Positions 9,137 to 17,366 of a DNA stretch of 64,000 nucleotides are shown piece by piece (the first letter of the stretch is position 1; every line of letters starts with the position of its first letter). A program made the position numbers and the translations under genes. Source of the stretch: Sporosarcina ureae (GTDB lineage: Bacteria; Bacillota; Bacilli; Bacillales_A; Planococcaceae); NCBI RefSeq assembly GCF_002109325.1, contig NZ_CP015348.1:766001-830000 (forward strand), read 5' to 3'. The notes beneath the pieces are model-generated. The model was not told where the DNA came from. It saw nothing but the letters and a program-made list of their open reading frames with translations, and searched no databases.

Positions 9137-10366
9137 TCAAATTTCCGCTTTTTTTGTACACATGGCATGAAGAACCTTTAGTAATTTGCTACATAACACG
9201 ACCATCGACTCCTTCTTACGAAGGGGATTTTGAGGTCGTTGCGTATAATACTGATGAAGCTTCATAAAGGCAGGGTTGTTTCTAAGGATTGGATGCATTG
9301 CTCTGAATAAAATAGCCCGTAATCGTCTTCGTCCTCGTTTTGATATCTTCTTCATTCCCTTATGTTTACCAGAGGAATTCTCATGTAACGTAAGTCCCGC
9401 TAATTTAATTAATTGGCGTGGACTTTCAAAGTCAGTAAAACTTCCAATCTCCGCTAAGAGACCGGAAATAGTTCTACGGGAAATTCCCGGAAATGAAGCG
9501 AGATATTCATAATCAGCCGTTTGGACAATTAAGGATTGTATTTCCTCTTCAATCATCGCAAGTTCTTCCTCGAGTAGACGGTATTGGCGAATGAGACATT
9601 GTATCTCCCGTTTAGCTCCCCAAGGAGCCACGGTGATGCCAATGGATGTCTGAGCTACCTCAATGACTTTAGCTGCTATTTTGGGTCGTCTTTGCTTCAT
9701 CTGACTCGCTTTCGCGCATTGATCCGCTAAATCAGCTGTTGTCATATTGACCAGCTCTGCAGGCAATGGGGTTGTCTCCAACACACCTAAAACCATGGCT
9801 CCAAAATCTGAGAATACCTCGAAAAGCTCAGGGAAGTATTTATCTACCCATCGATGAATTCTGTTTTTTAGAATGGTACGATCGTCTATTAAAGTTTGCT
9901 CAAGCGTGAAACAGGAACGAATATTTGCTGCTTGATCCCGAAGAAGCTTTGGATATGAGAAACGACCATCTTTCATTAGCCGTGCAATCGTCAGAGCGTC
10001 TTTCTTATCATTTTTGGTTTGCAGATTATCATCTAATTCCTTAACTTTCTTCACATGCATCGGATTGATAACGACCAGTGGTATACCGTAGTCCTCTAGG
10101 AAATATGCTAAATTCAACCAGTAATGTCCTGTAGGCTCTACGCCCACTATCACATGCGATTTATCGAATTCTTTCATACCCTCTAGTATTTCTTGATAGA
10201 ACTGTTCAAACCCTTTACGCGTCTGTTTAACGAGAAATGCTTTTTTCAAAACACGTCCACGTTCATCGACAAAGGTTGCGTAATGATTATGTTTAGCAAT
10301 GTCGATACCTATCACTAATGTTTGTTCTGTGACTTGATTAATTTTAGTATTTTCTTTAGAATTCAT
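9137..10366 (-). CDS. IS110-family transposase (DEDD recombinase)
   Basis: A 409-aa transposase. The N-terminal RuvC-like DEDD domain shows VIGIDIAKHNH (first Asp), VGVEPTGHYW (Glu) and NDKKDALTIARLM (Asp pair). The C-terminal IS116/IS110/IS902 domain shows LASFPGISRRTISGLLAEIG and FESPRQLIKLAGLTLHENSSG. It carries the serine-containing second half of the composite active site. The ORF is intact. An AGGAGG motif sits before the ATG at 10366. The protein would act with an element-encoded RNA that selects donor and target. The codon style resembles the host, so recent arrival is not obvious from composition alone. Confidence 0.95.
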   Translation of the reverse strand: MNSKENTKINQVTEQTLVIGIDIAKHNHYATFVDERGRVLKKAFLVKQTRKGFEQFYQEILEGMKEFDKSHVIVGVEPTGHYWLNLAYFLEDYGIPLVVINPMHVKKVKELDDNLQTKNDKKDALTIARLMKDGRFSYPKLLRDQAANIRSCFTLEQTLIDDRTILKNRIHRWVDKYFPELFEVFSDFGAMVLGVLETTPLPAELVNMTTADLADQCAKASQMKQRRPKIAAKVIEVAQTSIGITVAPWGAKREIQCLIRQYRLLEEELAMIEEEIQSLIVQTADYEYLASFPGISRRTISGLLAEIGSFTDFESPRQLIKLAGLTLHENSSGKHKGMKKISKRGRRRLRAILFRAMHPILRNNPAFMKLHQYYTQRPQNPLRKKESMVVLCSKLLKVLHAMCTKKAEI

Positions 10367-10390
10367 GTGAGTCCTCCTGGGTTATAATTA

Positions 10391-10420
10391 GGGGTCAAGC
10401 CGTCGACGCCTTGACACCCC
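10391..10420. repeat. Hairpin in the transposase-proximal end of the IS element
   Basis: GGGGTCAAG and CTTGACACCCC flank a GTCGAC centre, forming a near-perfect stem just upstream of the transposase start. It may block read-through into the transposase or take part in end recognition. Confidence 0.55.
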
Positions 10421-10478
10421 GAATCATACCAAGGGGACTTTTCTATTTCAATAGGGTTCCACTAACCAAACAGGAATG

Positions 10479-10587
10479 CTCCCGATGGATCAGCTCGAAA
10501 GGAGAGACAACCAAAAGAGAGCGCAGCGAACTGGTTGGCTCACCGAGAGCCCATGGGAAAGCGTCCGCCAACTGGACCTTCCATCCC
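10479..10587. repeat. Right part of repeat copy R3
   Basis: It continues the repeat broken at 8720 (CTCCCGATGGATCAGC...) and closes with an end that reads GGGATGGAAGGTCCAGTTGG on the minus strand, the inverted counterpart of the left end at 8694. Together with 8694-8720 it restores a full-length repeat. Confidence 0.7.
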
Positions 10588-10617
10588 GAACCACTCACAA
10601 ACTCACTCACTGCTCCT

Positions 10618-10645
10618 TTGCTCTTGCTCTTGCTCTTGCTCTTGC
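10618..10645 (+). repeat. Hexanucleotide microsatellite (TTGCTC)4
   Basis: Four exact TTGCTC units plus TTGC, in the gene-free stretch between the IS element and argD. The rest of 10646-10749 shows nothing recognisable. Confidence 0.85.
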
Positions 10646-10749
10646 ATTTAAACCCACGAAAAAAGGATCCCCCTTGAAGTACTTTGACTTCCGGGACATC
10701 CCTAATTAACTGAATAGCAGCTCGCTGACTACCTTAATTCAAATATTCA

Positions 10750-11880
10750 TCACGACAAGACATTCTTCAATATTGCTACTGCTTCGTCGATCTCTTCTTT
10801 TGAAACCGTCAATGGCGGCAACAAACGGATCACGTTTGTTCCAGCAGGCACAAGCAACAACCCTTGCTTCTCCGCCTCTTGTATAAATGGACCAATCTCC
10901 TGATCCGAATGAATTCCAACTAACAAGCCATTACCTCGAATAGAATACTTTCCTACAGGTAATTCTGCTTGAAGCTGTTGCTTCAGATAAGCTGACTTTT
11001 CTTGAACGTCCTTTAAGAATGCAGGATCAAATACATGATCGATTACTGTCTGTGCAACCGCAACGGCTAATGGATTACCACCGAATGTAGTACCGTGTGT
11101 GCCAGGGCCGAATGTGTCGAATAGCTTTTCTCCTGCTAACAACGCACCGATTGGGAAACCGCCACCAAGACCTTTAGCTAGTGAAACAATGTCAGGCTTT
11201 AGAGCGGTCTGTTCGTAAGCATAACGAGTTCCTGTGCGTCCAATCCCCGTCTGAACTTCGTCAATGAGTAGAAGAATATTAAATTCTTTACATACTGCCA
11301 TAACTGCTTCAGCGAATGCTGGTTCAATAGAGTTGACGCCACCTTCTGCTTGAATCACTTCCAGCATGATGGCTGCTACACTACCGTTAGCTGCTTGTTT
11401 CAGAGCTTCGACATCATTAAAAGGTAATGCTTCAAAGCTTTCAAGCATTGGGCCGAAGCCTTGTTGGATTTTATCTTGTCCCGTTGCCGCCATTGCACCG
11501 AATGTCCGACCGTGGAATGATTGTTTAAAAGTTAAGATATGATGCTTGCCTGTATGTTTACGTGCAAGTTTAATCGCCGCTTCATTCGCTTCGGCTCCGC
11601 TATTACAAAATAAAGCATACGACAAATCCGTGTCTTTCGTTAACGATTCTGCGAGCTTTTCTTGCTCTGGACTTTCGAATAGATTCGAAATATGCCAAAG
11701 TTTCTCACTCTGTTCTTGCAATGCCTTGACGATTGCAGGATGAGCGTGTCCTAGACTAACGACTGCGATGCCGCTTGTAAAGTCCAAATACTCCTTCCCC
11801 TTATCATCTGTTACTACGGTACCTTGCCCTTTGACTAGATGCACCGCACGTCTTGCATAGTTGTTGAATAAAGAAGTCAC
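10750..11880 (-). CDS. argD: Acetylornithine aminotransferase
   Basis: A 376-aa class-III PLP aminotransferase that converts N-acetylglutamate semialdehyde to N-acetylornithine. Visible motifs: CNSGAEANEAAIKLARKHT (substrate/cofactor region), LLIDEVQTGIGRTG (Asp to the PLP ring) and SLAKGLGGGFPIGALL (Schiff-base lysine). Its length fits short ArgD proteins. The GTG start at 11880 overlaps the argB stop by 4 nt (GTGA), indicating translational coupling. It is the last gene of argCJBD. Unlike the B. subtilis arg operon, no carAB or argF follows; repeats and an insertion element lie downstream instead. Confidence 0.95.
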   Translation of the reverse strand: MTSLFNNYARRAVHLVKGQGTVVTDDKGKEYLDFTSGIAVVSLGHAHPAIVKALQEQSEKLWHISNLFESPEQEKLAESLTKDTDLSYALFCNSGAEANEAAIKLARKHTGKHHILTFKQSFHGRTFGAMAATGQDKIQQGFGPMLESFEALPFNDVEALKQAANGSVAAIMLEVIQAEGGVNSIEPAFAEAVMAVCKEFNILLLIDEVQTGIGRTGTRYAYEQTALKPDIVSLAKGLGGGFPIGALLAGEKLFDTFGPGTHGTTFGGNPLAVAVAQTVIDHVFDPAFLKDVQEKSAYLKQQLQAELPVGKYSIRGNGLLVGIHSDQEIGPFIQEAEKQGLLLVPAGTNVIRLLPPLTVSKEEIDEAVAILKNVLS

Positions 11881-12656
11881 GCGATTGCCCCCTCATTGGT
11901 AATGACCGTGCCGTTTAGTTTTTGACACACAATCTTTACAGATGGAATTCCCGCCTCAAGGCAATCAATCGCTGCCATTACTTTAGGAATCATTCCTCCG
12001 TAAATATCTTCTGTTTTAATCCACCCATAGATAGCTTGTGGTTCCACTTCTGTTTGAGGTTGATCTTGAATTCGGATACCTGATGTATCTGTCACCAGTA
12101 ATAAACTTTCCGCTTCGACAGCTAATGCGATTCGACTCGCCACTGTATCTGCATTAACGTTCAATGGTTCTCCTGATTCCGTCTTACCGACACAAGAGAT
12201 GACGGGAGTAATACCTGCATCCAATAATGTATCCAAAATTTCTGTTTCAACAGATTTAATTTTCCCCACGTAGCCATACGTATCAAAATCAAGCAAATCA
12301 CACGTAAATAAGTTTGCATCATATCCACTTAGCCCAACCGCCTTGACTCCTTCTTGATTGAAACGATGAACGAGCGAAGGATTCACTTGACCAATCATAA
12401 TCGATTGAACAATACCGATTGCTTCAGCGGATGTCACACGAAATCCATTCACCACGGACGAAGTGACTCCACGATCTGCAAGCTCTTGATTGATACTTGG
12501 TCCCCCACCATGAACAATAATTACTTGAATTCCGTCTTGTTGTAACTTTTTCACACACTGGAAAAAGGTATCGCTTAATTCATCTAACATACTGCCACCT
12601 AGTTTTATTACTTGTCGTTTACGTACGATATGTTGCGTTGATTTGGACGTAGTCAT
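11877..12656 (-). CDS. argB: Acetylglutamate kinase
   Basis: A 259-aa amino-acid kinase that phosphorylates N-acetylglutamate. The glycine-rich phosphate-binding motifs VIKLGGSMLD and VIIVHGGGPSINQEL are present, as are SVVNGFRVT for acetylglutamate and VLDAGITPVISCVG, LNVNADTVAS in the C-lobe. The N-terminus is about 15 residues longer than minimal ArgB; ATG 12656 is the only reasonable start, with GGGGGTG upstream. It overlaps the end of argJ by 38 nt and argD by 4 nt, so the operon is tightly coupled. Confidence 0.95.
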   Translation of the reverse strand: MTTSKSTQHIVRKRQVIKLGGSMLDELSDTFFQCVKKLQQDGIQVIIVHGGGPSINQELADRGVTSSVVNGFRVTSAEAIGIVQSIMIGQVNPSLVHRFNQEGVKAVGLSGYDANLFTCDLLDFDTYGYVGKIKSVETEILDTLLDAGITPVISCVGKTESGEPLNVNADTVASRIALAVEAESLLLVTDTSGIRIQDQPQTEVEPQAIYGWIKTEDIYGGMIPKVMAAIDCLEAGIPSVKIVCQKLNGTVITNEGAIA

Positions 12657-13842
12657 ATGTTAAATCGCACCCCCATGCCATTCCCTTACCAGTTCCCTGG
12701 TTTAATTCTATTGCAAATTTAACTTCATGCTGCTTTAGATAAATTAATAACTTTTCTTCTGAAAACGGAATTGGTTCGCCACCTTCTACTACTACCGTGT
12801 CACCAATAGAGATCTTGATGTCTTCCGGATCTATTGTGGCTCCACTATATCCAACTGCCGCAATAATTCTACCCCAGTTTGCGTCACAGCCAAATACTGC
12901 CGTCTTAACAAGCGGTGATCCTACAACGGATTTTGCAATTTGACGGGCTTGTTCATCGGAAACTGCACCTGTTACTTTCGCTTCAATCAGCTTTGTAGCA
13001 CCTTCTCCGTCTTTTGCGATCATTTTTGCCAAATCACGTGATACAGCATGCAATGCATCAACAAATGACTGCCACTCAGGATGATCTGGCGTTAATGTGC
13101 GATTGCCTGCAAGACCATTCGCCATGACAAGTACCATATCATTCGTCGATGTATCACCGTCTACTGTAATGGAGTTAAACGTAACATCAGTTATTTCTTT
13201 TAATGCTGTCTGTAAATGTTCAGATTCGATAGTAGCATCGGTTGTGATGAAGCCTAGCATCGTCGCCATATTTGGTTCGATCATACCTGAACCTTTGGCT
13301 ACACCTGCTACTACTACTTCACGCTCATCGATTACTGTCGCATATGCTGTATTTTTTGTTACAGTATCCGTTGTCAAAATCGCTTGCGAAAATTGAATGG
13401 AACCTTCAAGTGTATCCATTGGTTGAAGCTTTTCTATGCCTGAAAGTAAAGGCACCATATTCATTTGTTCACCGATTACACCTGTTGAAGCAATTCCTAC
13501 GAGATTGGATTCAATCCCCAAATGCTCAGCAGTTTTTTGTTGCATAGTCATAGCATCTAGCATGCCTTGCTTACCTGTACATGCATTCGCATTACCTGAA
13601 TTAATAACAATCGCCTGCATCTTTTGTGTTTCATAGACGACTTTCTTTGTGACTTGAAGTGGAGCTGCCTGGATTACATTCGTTGTAAAGACACCTGCAA
13701 CACTCGCTGGCACTTCGCTGACCAATAGAGCCAAATCATTTTTCTTATGTTTTAGCCCACAGTGAATCCCGACTGCCTTAAATCCTTTTGGTGAGATAAT
13801 ATTTTTACGCGAGATGCGCTTCATGCTTTCGATAGTTTCCAT
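12619..13842 (-). CDS. argJ: Bifunctional ornithine acetyltransferase / N-acetylglutamate synthase
   Basis: ArgJ recycles the acetyl group from acetylornithine onto glutamate, and bifunctional forms also use acetyl-CoA. The start was set at ATG 13842, preceded by GGGGGAGC; an upstream in-frame ATG (13932) would run into argC. The product is 407 aa. The autoproteolytic site is seen as KGSGMIEPNMATMLGFITTDA, where Thr of the MATML motif is the nucleophile of the beta chain. Further motifs are NSGNANACTG (substrate loop) and GDTSTNDMV. It lies 40 bp after argC and overlaps argB. Confidence 0.95.
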   Translation of the reverse strand: METIESMKRISRKNIISPKGFKAVGIHCGLKHKKNDLALLVSEVPASVAGVFTTNVIQAAPLQVTKKVVYETQKMQAIVINSGNANACTGKQGMLDAMTMQQKTAEHLGIESNLVGIASTGVIGEQMNMVPLLSGIEKLQPMDTLEGSIQFSQAILTTDTVTKNTAYATVIDEREVVVAGVAKGSGMIEPNMATMLGFITTDATIESEHLQTALKEITDVTFNSITVDGDTSTNDMVLVMANGLAGNRTLTPDHPEWQSFVDALHAVSRDLAKMIAKDGEGATKLIEAKVTGAVSDEQARQIAKSVVGSPLVKTAVFGCDANWGRIIAAVGYSGATIDPEDIKISIGDTVVVEGGEPIPFSEEKLLIYLKQHEVKFAIELNQGTGKGMAWGCDLTYDYVQINATYRT

Positions 13843-13882
13843 AGTAGTGCTCCCCCTCAATTCTTGTGTACAAATTAATAGT

Positions 13883-14917
13883 TCAAATCCACAATGGAAT
13901 GATATCGATTCCTGTTTTTTCATCAAGTCCATATTGGATATTCATGTTTTGAATTGCTTGTCCAGCAGCACCTTTTACGACATTATCAATAACTGCTATA
14001 ATCGTTGCCTGATTTGTACGTGGATCTACTTTGACATGTATATCGCAATAGTTGGAGCCATATACCTGTTTCGTGCTAATTCTTTGTACATCTGTCAAAA
14101 CACGAACGAACGGACTATCTTTATACGTTTCTTGCAAACAGTTTACGAGTTGTTCTTCAGTTACTTGTCCATTCACTTTTGCATAACTTGTAGTCATGAT
14201 CCCTCTTGTCATAGGTACGAGATGCGTAGTAAACATAATTGGTTCCGGCTGATCAGCGAATATATTCATTGCCTGTTCAATTTCCGGAATATGTTGATGC
14301 TGATGAATCTTATAGATAGAGAAGTTTTCATTTGTTTCACTGAAATGTGTTGCCTGACTTGGTTTATTGCCCGCACCAGATACTCCACTTTTCGCATCGA
14401 TAATTAATTGACTTCCATCGATTAGTTTATTTTTCAGCAACGGCAGTAAAGATAGAAGAACCGCTGTTGGGTAACAACCCGGATTCGCAATCACTTCTGC
14501 ATCAGCAATTTCATTCTTATTCCATTCAGGAAGCCCATATACACTCTTCTGCAAATAATCAAGCGGAGGTGCATCTTTTTGATACCATTGCTCAAATGTG
14601 GCTTGATCTTTCAAGCGAAAATCTCCTGACAAATCAATTAATTTCGCGCCTGCCCCTACTAGCGGAGGAAGTAATGTGGTCGTAACGCCAGCTGGTGTAC
14701 TGAAAAACACAGTGTCAAGTTTACTAATATGTTCCGGTTCAATAGCTTTCATCTTCTGATCGTGAATTTTCACGAGATGCGGATATTTTTGAGAAAAGAT
14801 AGTCCCCACTTCTGAGGAAGTGAATAAATCAATTTGTTCAATTTCCGGATGGTTTTGCAGTAACCGAATCAATTCTAGGCCACCATATCCAGACGCTCCT
14901 ACGATTCCAACCTTCAA
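13883..14917 (-). CDS. argC: N-acetyl-gamma-glutamyl-phosphate reductase
   Basis: A 344-aa NADPH-dependent reductase, first gene of the arg operon. The Rossmann motif KVGIVGASGYGGLELIRLL opens the protein. The catalytic cysteine is in VIANPGCYPTAVLLSLLPL, and the C-terminal HLVPMTRGIMTT region carries the active-site histidine. TTG at 14917 is preferred because GAGGTG lies 6 nt upstream; ATGs at 14938 and 14923 have no usable spacing. A sigma-A type promoter lies just upstream. Confidence 0.93.
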   Translation of the reverse strand: MKVGIVGASGYGGLELIRLLQNHPEIEQIDLFTSSEVGTIFSQKYPHLVKIHDQKMKAIEPEHISKLDTVFFSTPAGVTTTLLPPLVGAGAKLIDLSGDFRLKDQATFEQWYQKDAPPLDYLQKSVYGLPEWNKNEIADAEVIANPGCYPTAVLLSLLPLLKNKLIDGSQLIIDAKSGVSGAGNKPSQATHFSETNENFSIYKIHQHQHIPEIEQAMNIFADQPEPIMFTTHLVPMTRGIMTTSYAKVNGQVTEEQLVNCLQETYKDSPFVRVLTDVQRISTKQVYGSNYCDIHVKVDPRTNQATIIAVIDNVVKGAAGQAIQNMNIQYGLDEKTGIDIIPLWI

Positions 14918-14924
14918 CGCCATC

Positions 14925-14975
14925 ACCTCATTATTCATTAAACATAAGTATACGTATGTATAATTATAAAGTCAA
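14925..14975 (-). promoter_or_regulatory. argC promoter and possible ArgR/AhrC operator
   Basis: On the minus strand TTGACT (14970-14975) and TATACT (14947-14952) are separated by 17 nt, a near-consensus sigma-A promoter. AATGAATAATGA just downstream resembles half of the AhrC/ArgR box (AATGAATAATTATTCA-type). Repression by arginine is inferred. Confidence 0.6.
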
Positions 14976-15115
14976 CTGTATTTTTATTTATTAACAGTCA
15001 ATTTACACATCTCTTTTTTTCCATATAGAAAAGCTACAACTTCACCTGTACTATATGTTATTATTATGGAGTGTATAATATGATGAAATGAATAATAAAC
15101 TTTCGGGAGGCTATT

Positions 15116-15895
15116 ATGGTAGATTTATTAAAGTTGTCTGGTAAAAATATTGTCATTATGGGAGTAGCAAATGAACGAAGTATTGGTTGGGGAGTAGCAA
15201 AAGCATTATTCTCAGTTGGTGCGAATGTCATTTTCACATACCGTAAAGATCGCTCTCGTGATAAATTAGAAAAAGCTTTAGCTAAAAGTGAATTTACAGC
15301 TACACAAATCGTGCAGTGTGATGTGAATAGTGATGAAAGCATCGAGCAAGCTTTCAAATCGATTGGCGAACAAGTTGGTGTTATTCATGGCGTAGTCCAC
15401 TCTATCGCATTTGCACATCAACAAGACTTGCATAATCCATTTGTGGAAACGACTCGTGAAGGATATGCATTCGCACAAGATTCCAGTGCTTATTCATTAG
15501 TTGCGGCAGCACGTGAAGCCCGCCATTATATGACTGAAGGCGGAGCGATCATTACGATGAGTTATTTAGGAGCGGAACGAGTTCTTGAAGGTTATAACGT
15601 AATGGGTGTTGCAAAAGCAGCTCTTGAAGCTTCTGTACGCTACTTGGCATCTGAGCTAGGTGAACAAAATATTCGTGTCAATGCAATCTCTGCTGGAGCA
15701 GTTCGCACATTGTCCGCAAAAGGTGTTCCTTCCTTTAATACCATCCTTAGTCAAATTGAGGAACGCGCGCCACTAAAACGCAACGTCAAACCTGAAGAAG
15801 TTTCAGATATGACAGTAGCAATGCTAAGTAATTTGTCGAGCGGTGTGACAGGCGAAGTCATCTATGTCGATGCTGGCTACCACATTATGGGGTAA
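15116..15895 (+). CDS. fabI: Enoyl-[acyl-carrier-protein] reductase (NADH)
   Basis: A 259-aa SDR-fold reductase for the last step of each fatty-acid elongation cycle. It has the FabI-type cofactor motif IVIMGVANERSIGWGVA, the active-site Tyr160-x6-Lys167 pair (YNVMGVAK), and IRVNAISAGAVRTLSAKGV around the substrate loop. These distinguish it from FabL, which has a different spacing. The GGGAGG ribosome binding site is 6 nt before the ATG. A terminator follows directly. It is divergent from argC and monocistronic. Confidence 0.95.
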   Translation: MVDLLKLSGKNIVIMGVANERSIGWGVAKALFSVGANVIFTYRKDRSRDKLEKALAKSEFTATQIVQCDVNSDESIEQAFKSIGEQVGVIHGVVHSIAFAHQQDLHNPFVETTREGYAFAQDSSAYSLVAAAREARHYMTEGGAIITMSYLGAERVLEGYNVMGVAKAALEASVRYLASELGEQNIRVNAISAGAVRTLSAKGVPSFNTILSQIEERAPLKRNVKPEEVSDMTVAMLSNLSSGVTGEVIYVDAGYHIMG

Positions 15896-15902
15896 TCTTA
15901 TG

Positions 15903-15930
15903 AAGGATTCTCTTAGGAGAATCCTTTTTT
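15903..15930 (+). terminator. fabI terminator
   Basis: AAGGATTCTC pairs with GAGAATCCTT and is followed by a T run. Confidence 0.9.
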
Positions 15931-16005
15931 ATGGCCACTTTTATTATTGTAGAATTAATTATCTAAATACATACGCTTTTCTAAGTACTTCAGGAGGAAT
16001 ACCAA

Positions 16006-17325
16006 ATGAATAGATTTACAAAATTTGATACGTTCAAATTGGGGCTGACGATGTTTGCTCTATTTTTCGGTGCAGGAAATATGATTTTTCCACCGCTGCT
16101 AGGTCAACTAGCAGGAACACAAACTTGGATCACACTGGCTGGTTTTTTAATAACAGGAGTCGGCCTTCCCTATCTTGGCATAATTGCAGTCACTATGAGT
16201 GGCAATCAATTAAGTGATTTAGCTGGAAGAGCATCACCTGTATTCGCCATGATTTTTCCATTGGTTGTATATTTAGCACTCGGACCGTTCTTCGGTGTTC
16301 CGCGTACAGCGACTGTTTCGTTCGAAATTGCCGTTTCTTCATTTGTACCGGATTCGTATTCTAGGTTAGCATTGGCACTCTTCTCCATTGTATTTTTTGC
16401 AGTAACAATTTGGCTATCACTTAAGCCGAATAAAATAGTCGATCGTTTCGGAAGTATATTAACTCCGATATTGCTAGCTATCGTAATGTTTATTGTCGTG
16501 ATTGGTATGATCAATCCAGTAGGCAAAGCGGGCGCACCGCAAGGATCTTATGCAGAAGATTACTTTTACAAAGGATTTATAGAAGGGTATGGAACAATGG
16601 ACGCAATGGCAGCGCTAGTCTTTGCCATTATCGTCATTAATGCCGTGAAGGCGAAAGGGATTACAGATAGAAAGGCGATAACTTCTATTACGATGAAAGC
16701 TGGATCCATAGCAGTTATCGGACTGAGTTTTGTCTATGCTGGATTGGCCTATTTAGGGATGACGAGCCGCTCTGTAGCAGAAGGCGCCACGAACGGCGGA
16801 GATATTTTAGCAAAACTTGCATATGCCTTGATGGGGAATAACGGTTTATACTTACTTGGACTTGCAGTGACATTAGCTTGCTTAACGACTTCGGTTGGAT
16901 TGACGACTGCTAGTGCGACCTATCTTTCTAAAGTCGCGCCTAAGATTTCCTATACAACGTTCGTCTTTATTATTTGTTCGTTTTCTGTGTTAGTTGCGAA
17001 TGTCGGTCTCACGCAATTGCTTGCAGTAATGATTCCAGTATTAGGTGGAGTTTATCCTCTAGCCATAGTCTTAATTACTTTTAGATTGTTACATCCGTTA
17101 TTCAAAGGCTATCATGAAGTATATAATTATGGTTTACTAGCAGCAGGTCTTATTGGATTCTTTGATGTGTTACGAGCATTTAATATCGATCTGGTACCGG
17201 TTACATATATATTGGAATTCTTACCTTTATATGAGCAAGGCGTTGGATGGATGTTGCCTGCAGTTATGTTTGGTGCAATAGGTTTTATTGTCGCTTCCGT
17301 TCAAGGTAAGCCTCGCGTTGAATAG
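16006..17325 (+). CDS. brnQ: Branched-chain amino acid:cation symporter (LIVCS family)
   Basis: A 439-aa, twelve-helix permease for Leu/Ile/Val uptake driven by Na+ or H+. The family opening is clear (LGLTMFALFFGAGNMIFPPLLGQLAG), as is the helix-4 region GPFFGVPRTATVSFEIAVSSF. The AGGAGG ribosome binding site is 7 nt upstream of the ATG. It is a single gene between fabI and argH, with terminators on both sides. No regulatory element was recognised upstream. Confidence 0.93.
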   Translation: MNRFTKFDTFKLGLTMFALFFGAGNMIFPPLLGQLAGTQTWITLAGFLITGVGLPYLGIIAVTMSGNQLSDLAGRASPVFAMIFPLVVYLALGPFFGVPRTATVSFEIAVSSFVPDSYSRLALALFSIVFFAVTIWLSLKPNKIVDRFGSILTPILLAIVMFIVVIGMINPVGKAGAPQGSYAEDYFYKGFIEGYGTMDAMAALVFAIIVINAVKAKGITDRKAITSITMKAGSIAVIGLSFVYAGLAYLGMTSRSVAEGATNGGDILAKLAYALMGNNGLYLLGLAVTLACLTTSVGLTTASATYLSKVAPKISYTTFVFIICSFSVLVANVGLTQLLAVMIPVLGGVYPLAIVLITFRLLHPLFKGYHEVYNYGLLAAGLIGFFDVLRAFNIDLVPVTYILEFLPLYEQGVGWMLPAVMFGAIGFIVASVQGKPRVE

Positions 17326-17326
17326 T

Positions 17327-17358
17327 AAAAAGCCTGCGGACATTCCGCAGGCTTTTTA
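17327..17358. terminator. Bidirectional terminator between brnQ and argH
   Basis: AAAAAGCCTGCGGA pairs with TCCGCAGGCTTTTT across a CAT loop, between convergent genes. Confidence 0.92.
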
Positions 17359-17366
17359 TATGCTTA

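Larger units (their letters stand above)
8719..10478 (-). mobile_element. IS110-family (IS1111-like) insertion element, about 1.76 kb
   Basis: The boundaries come from the split repeat: the left half ends GGCGGCGA-CT (8711-8720) and the right half starts CT-CCCGATGG (10479-10488), so a CT core is present at both junctions. The element holds one DEDD transposase, about 420 bp of noncoding DNA downstream of it and about 110 bp upstream. Short subterminal inverted sequences (CAAGGC at 8744-8749; GCCTTG at 10408-10413) flank the gene, as in the IS1111 subgroup. There are no terminal inverted repeats and no clear target duplication beyond the core, also typical of IS110. Confidence 0.75.

Noticed and set aside
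10411..10709. Two plus-strand frames across the right half of repeat R3 and the microsatellite
   Set aside because: The LLLLL/ALALA tract comes from the TTGCTC repeat; no ribosome binding site was seen.
13814..14407. 197-aa plus-strand frame
   Set aside because: It lies antisense within argC and has no family pattern; argC is certain.
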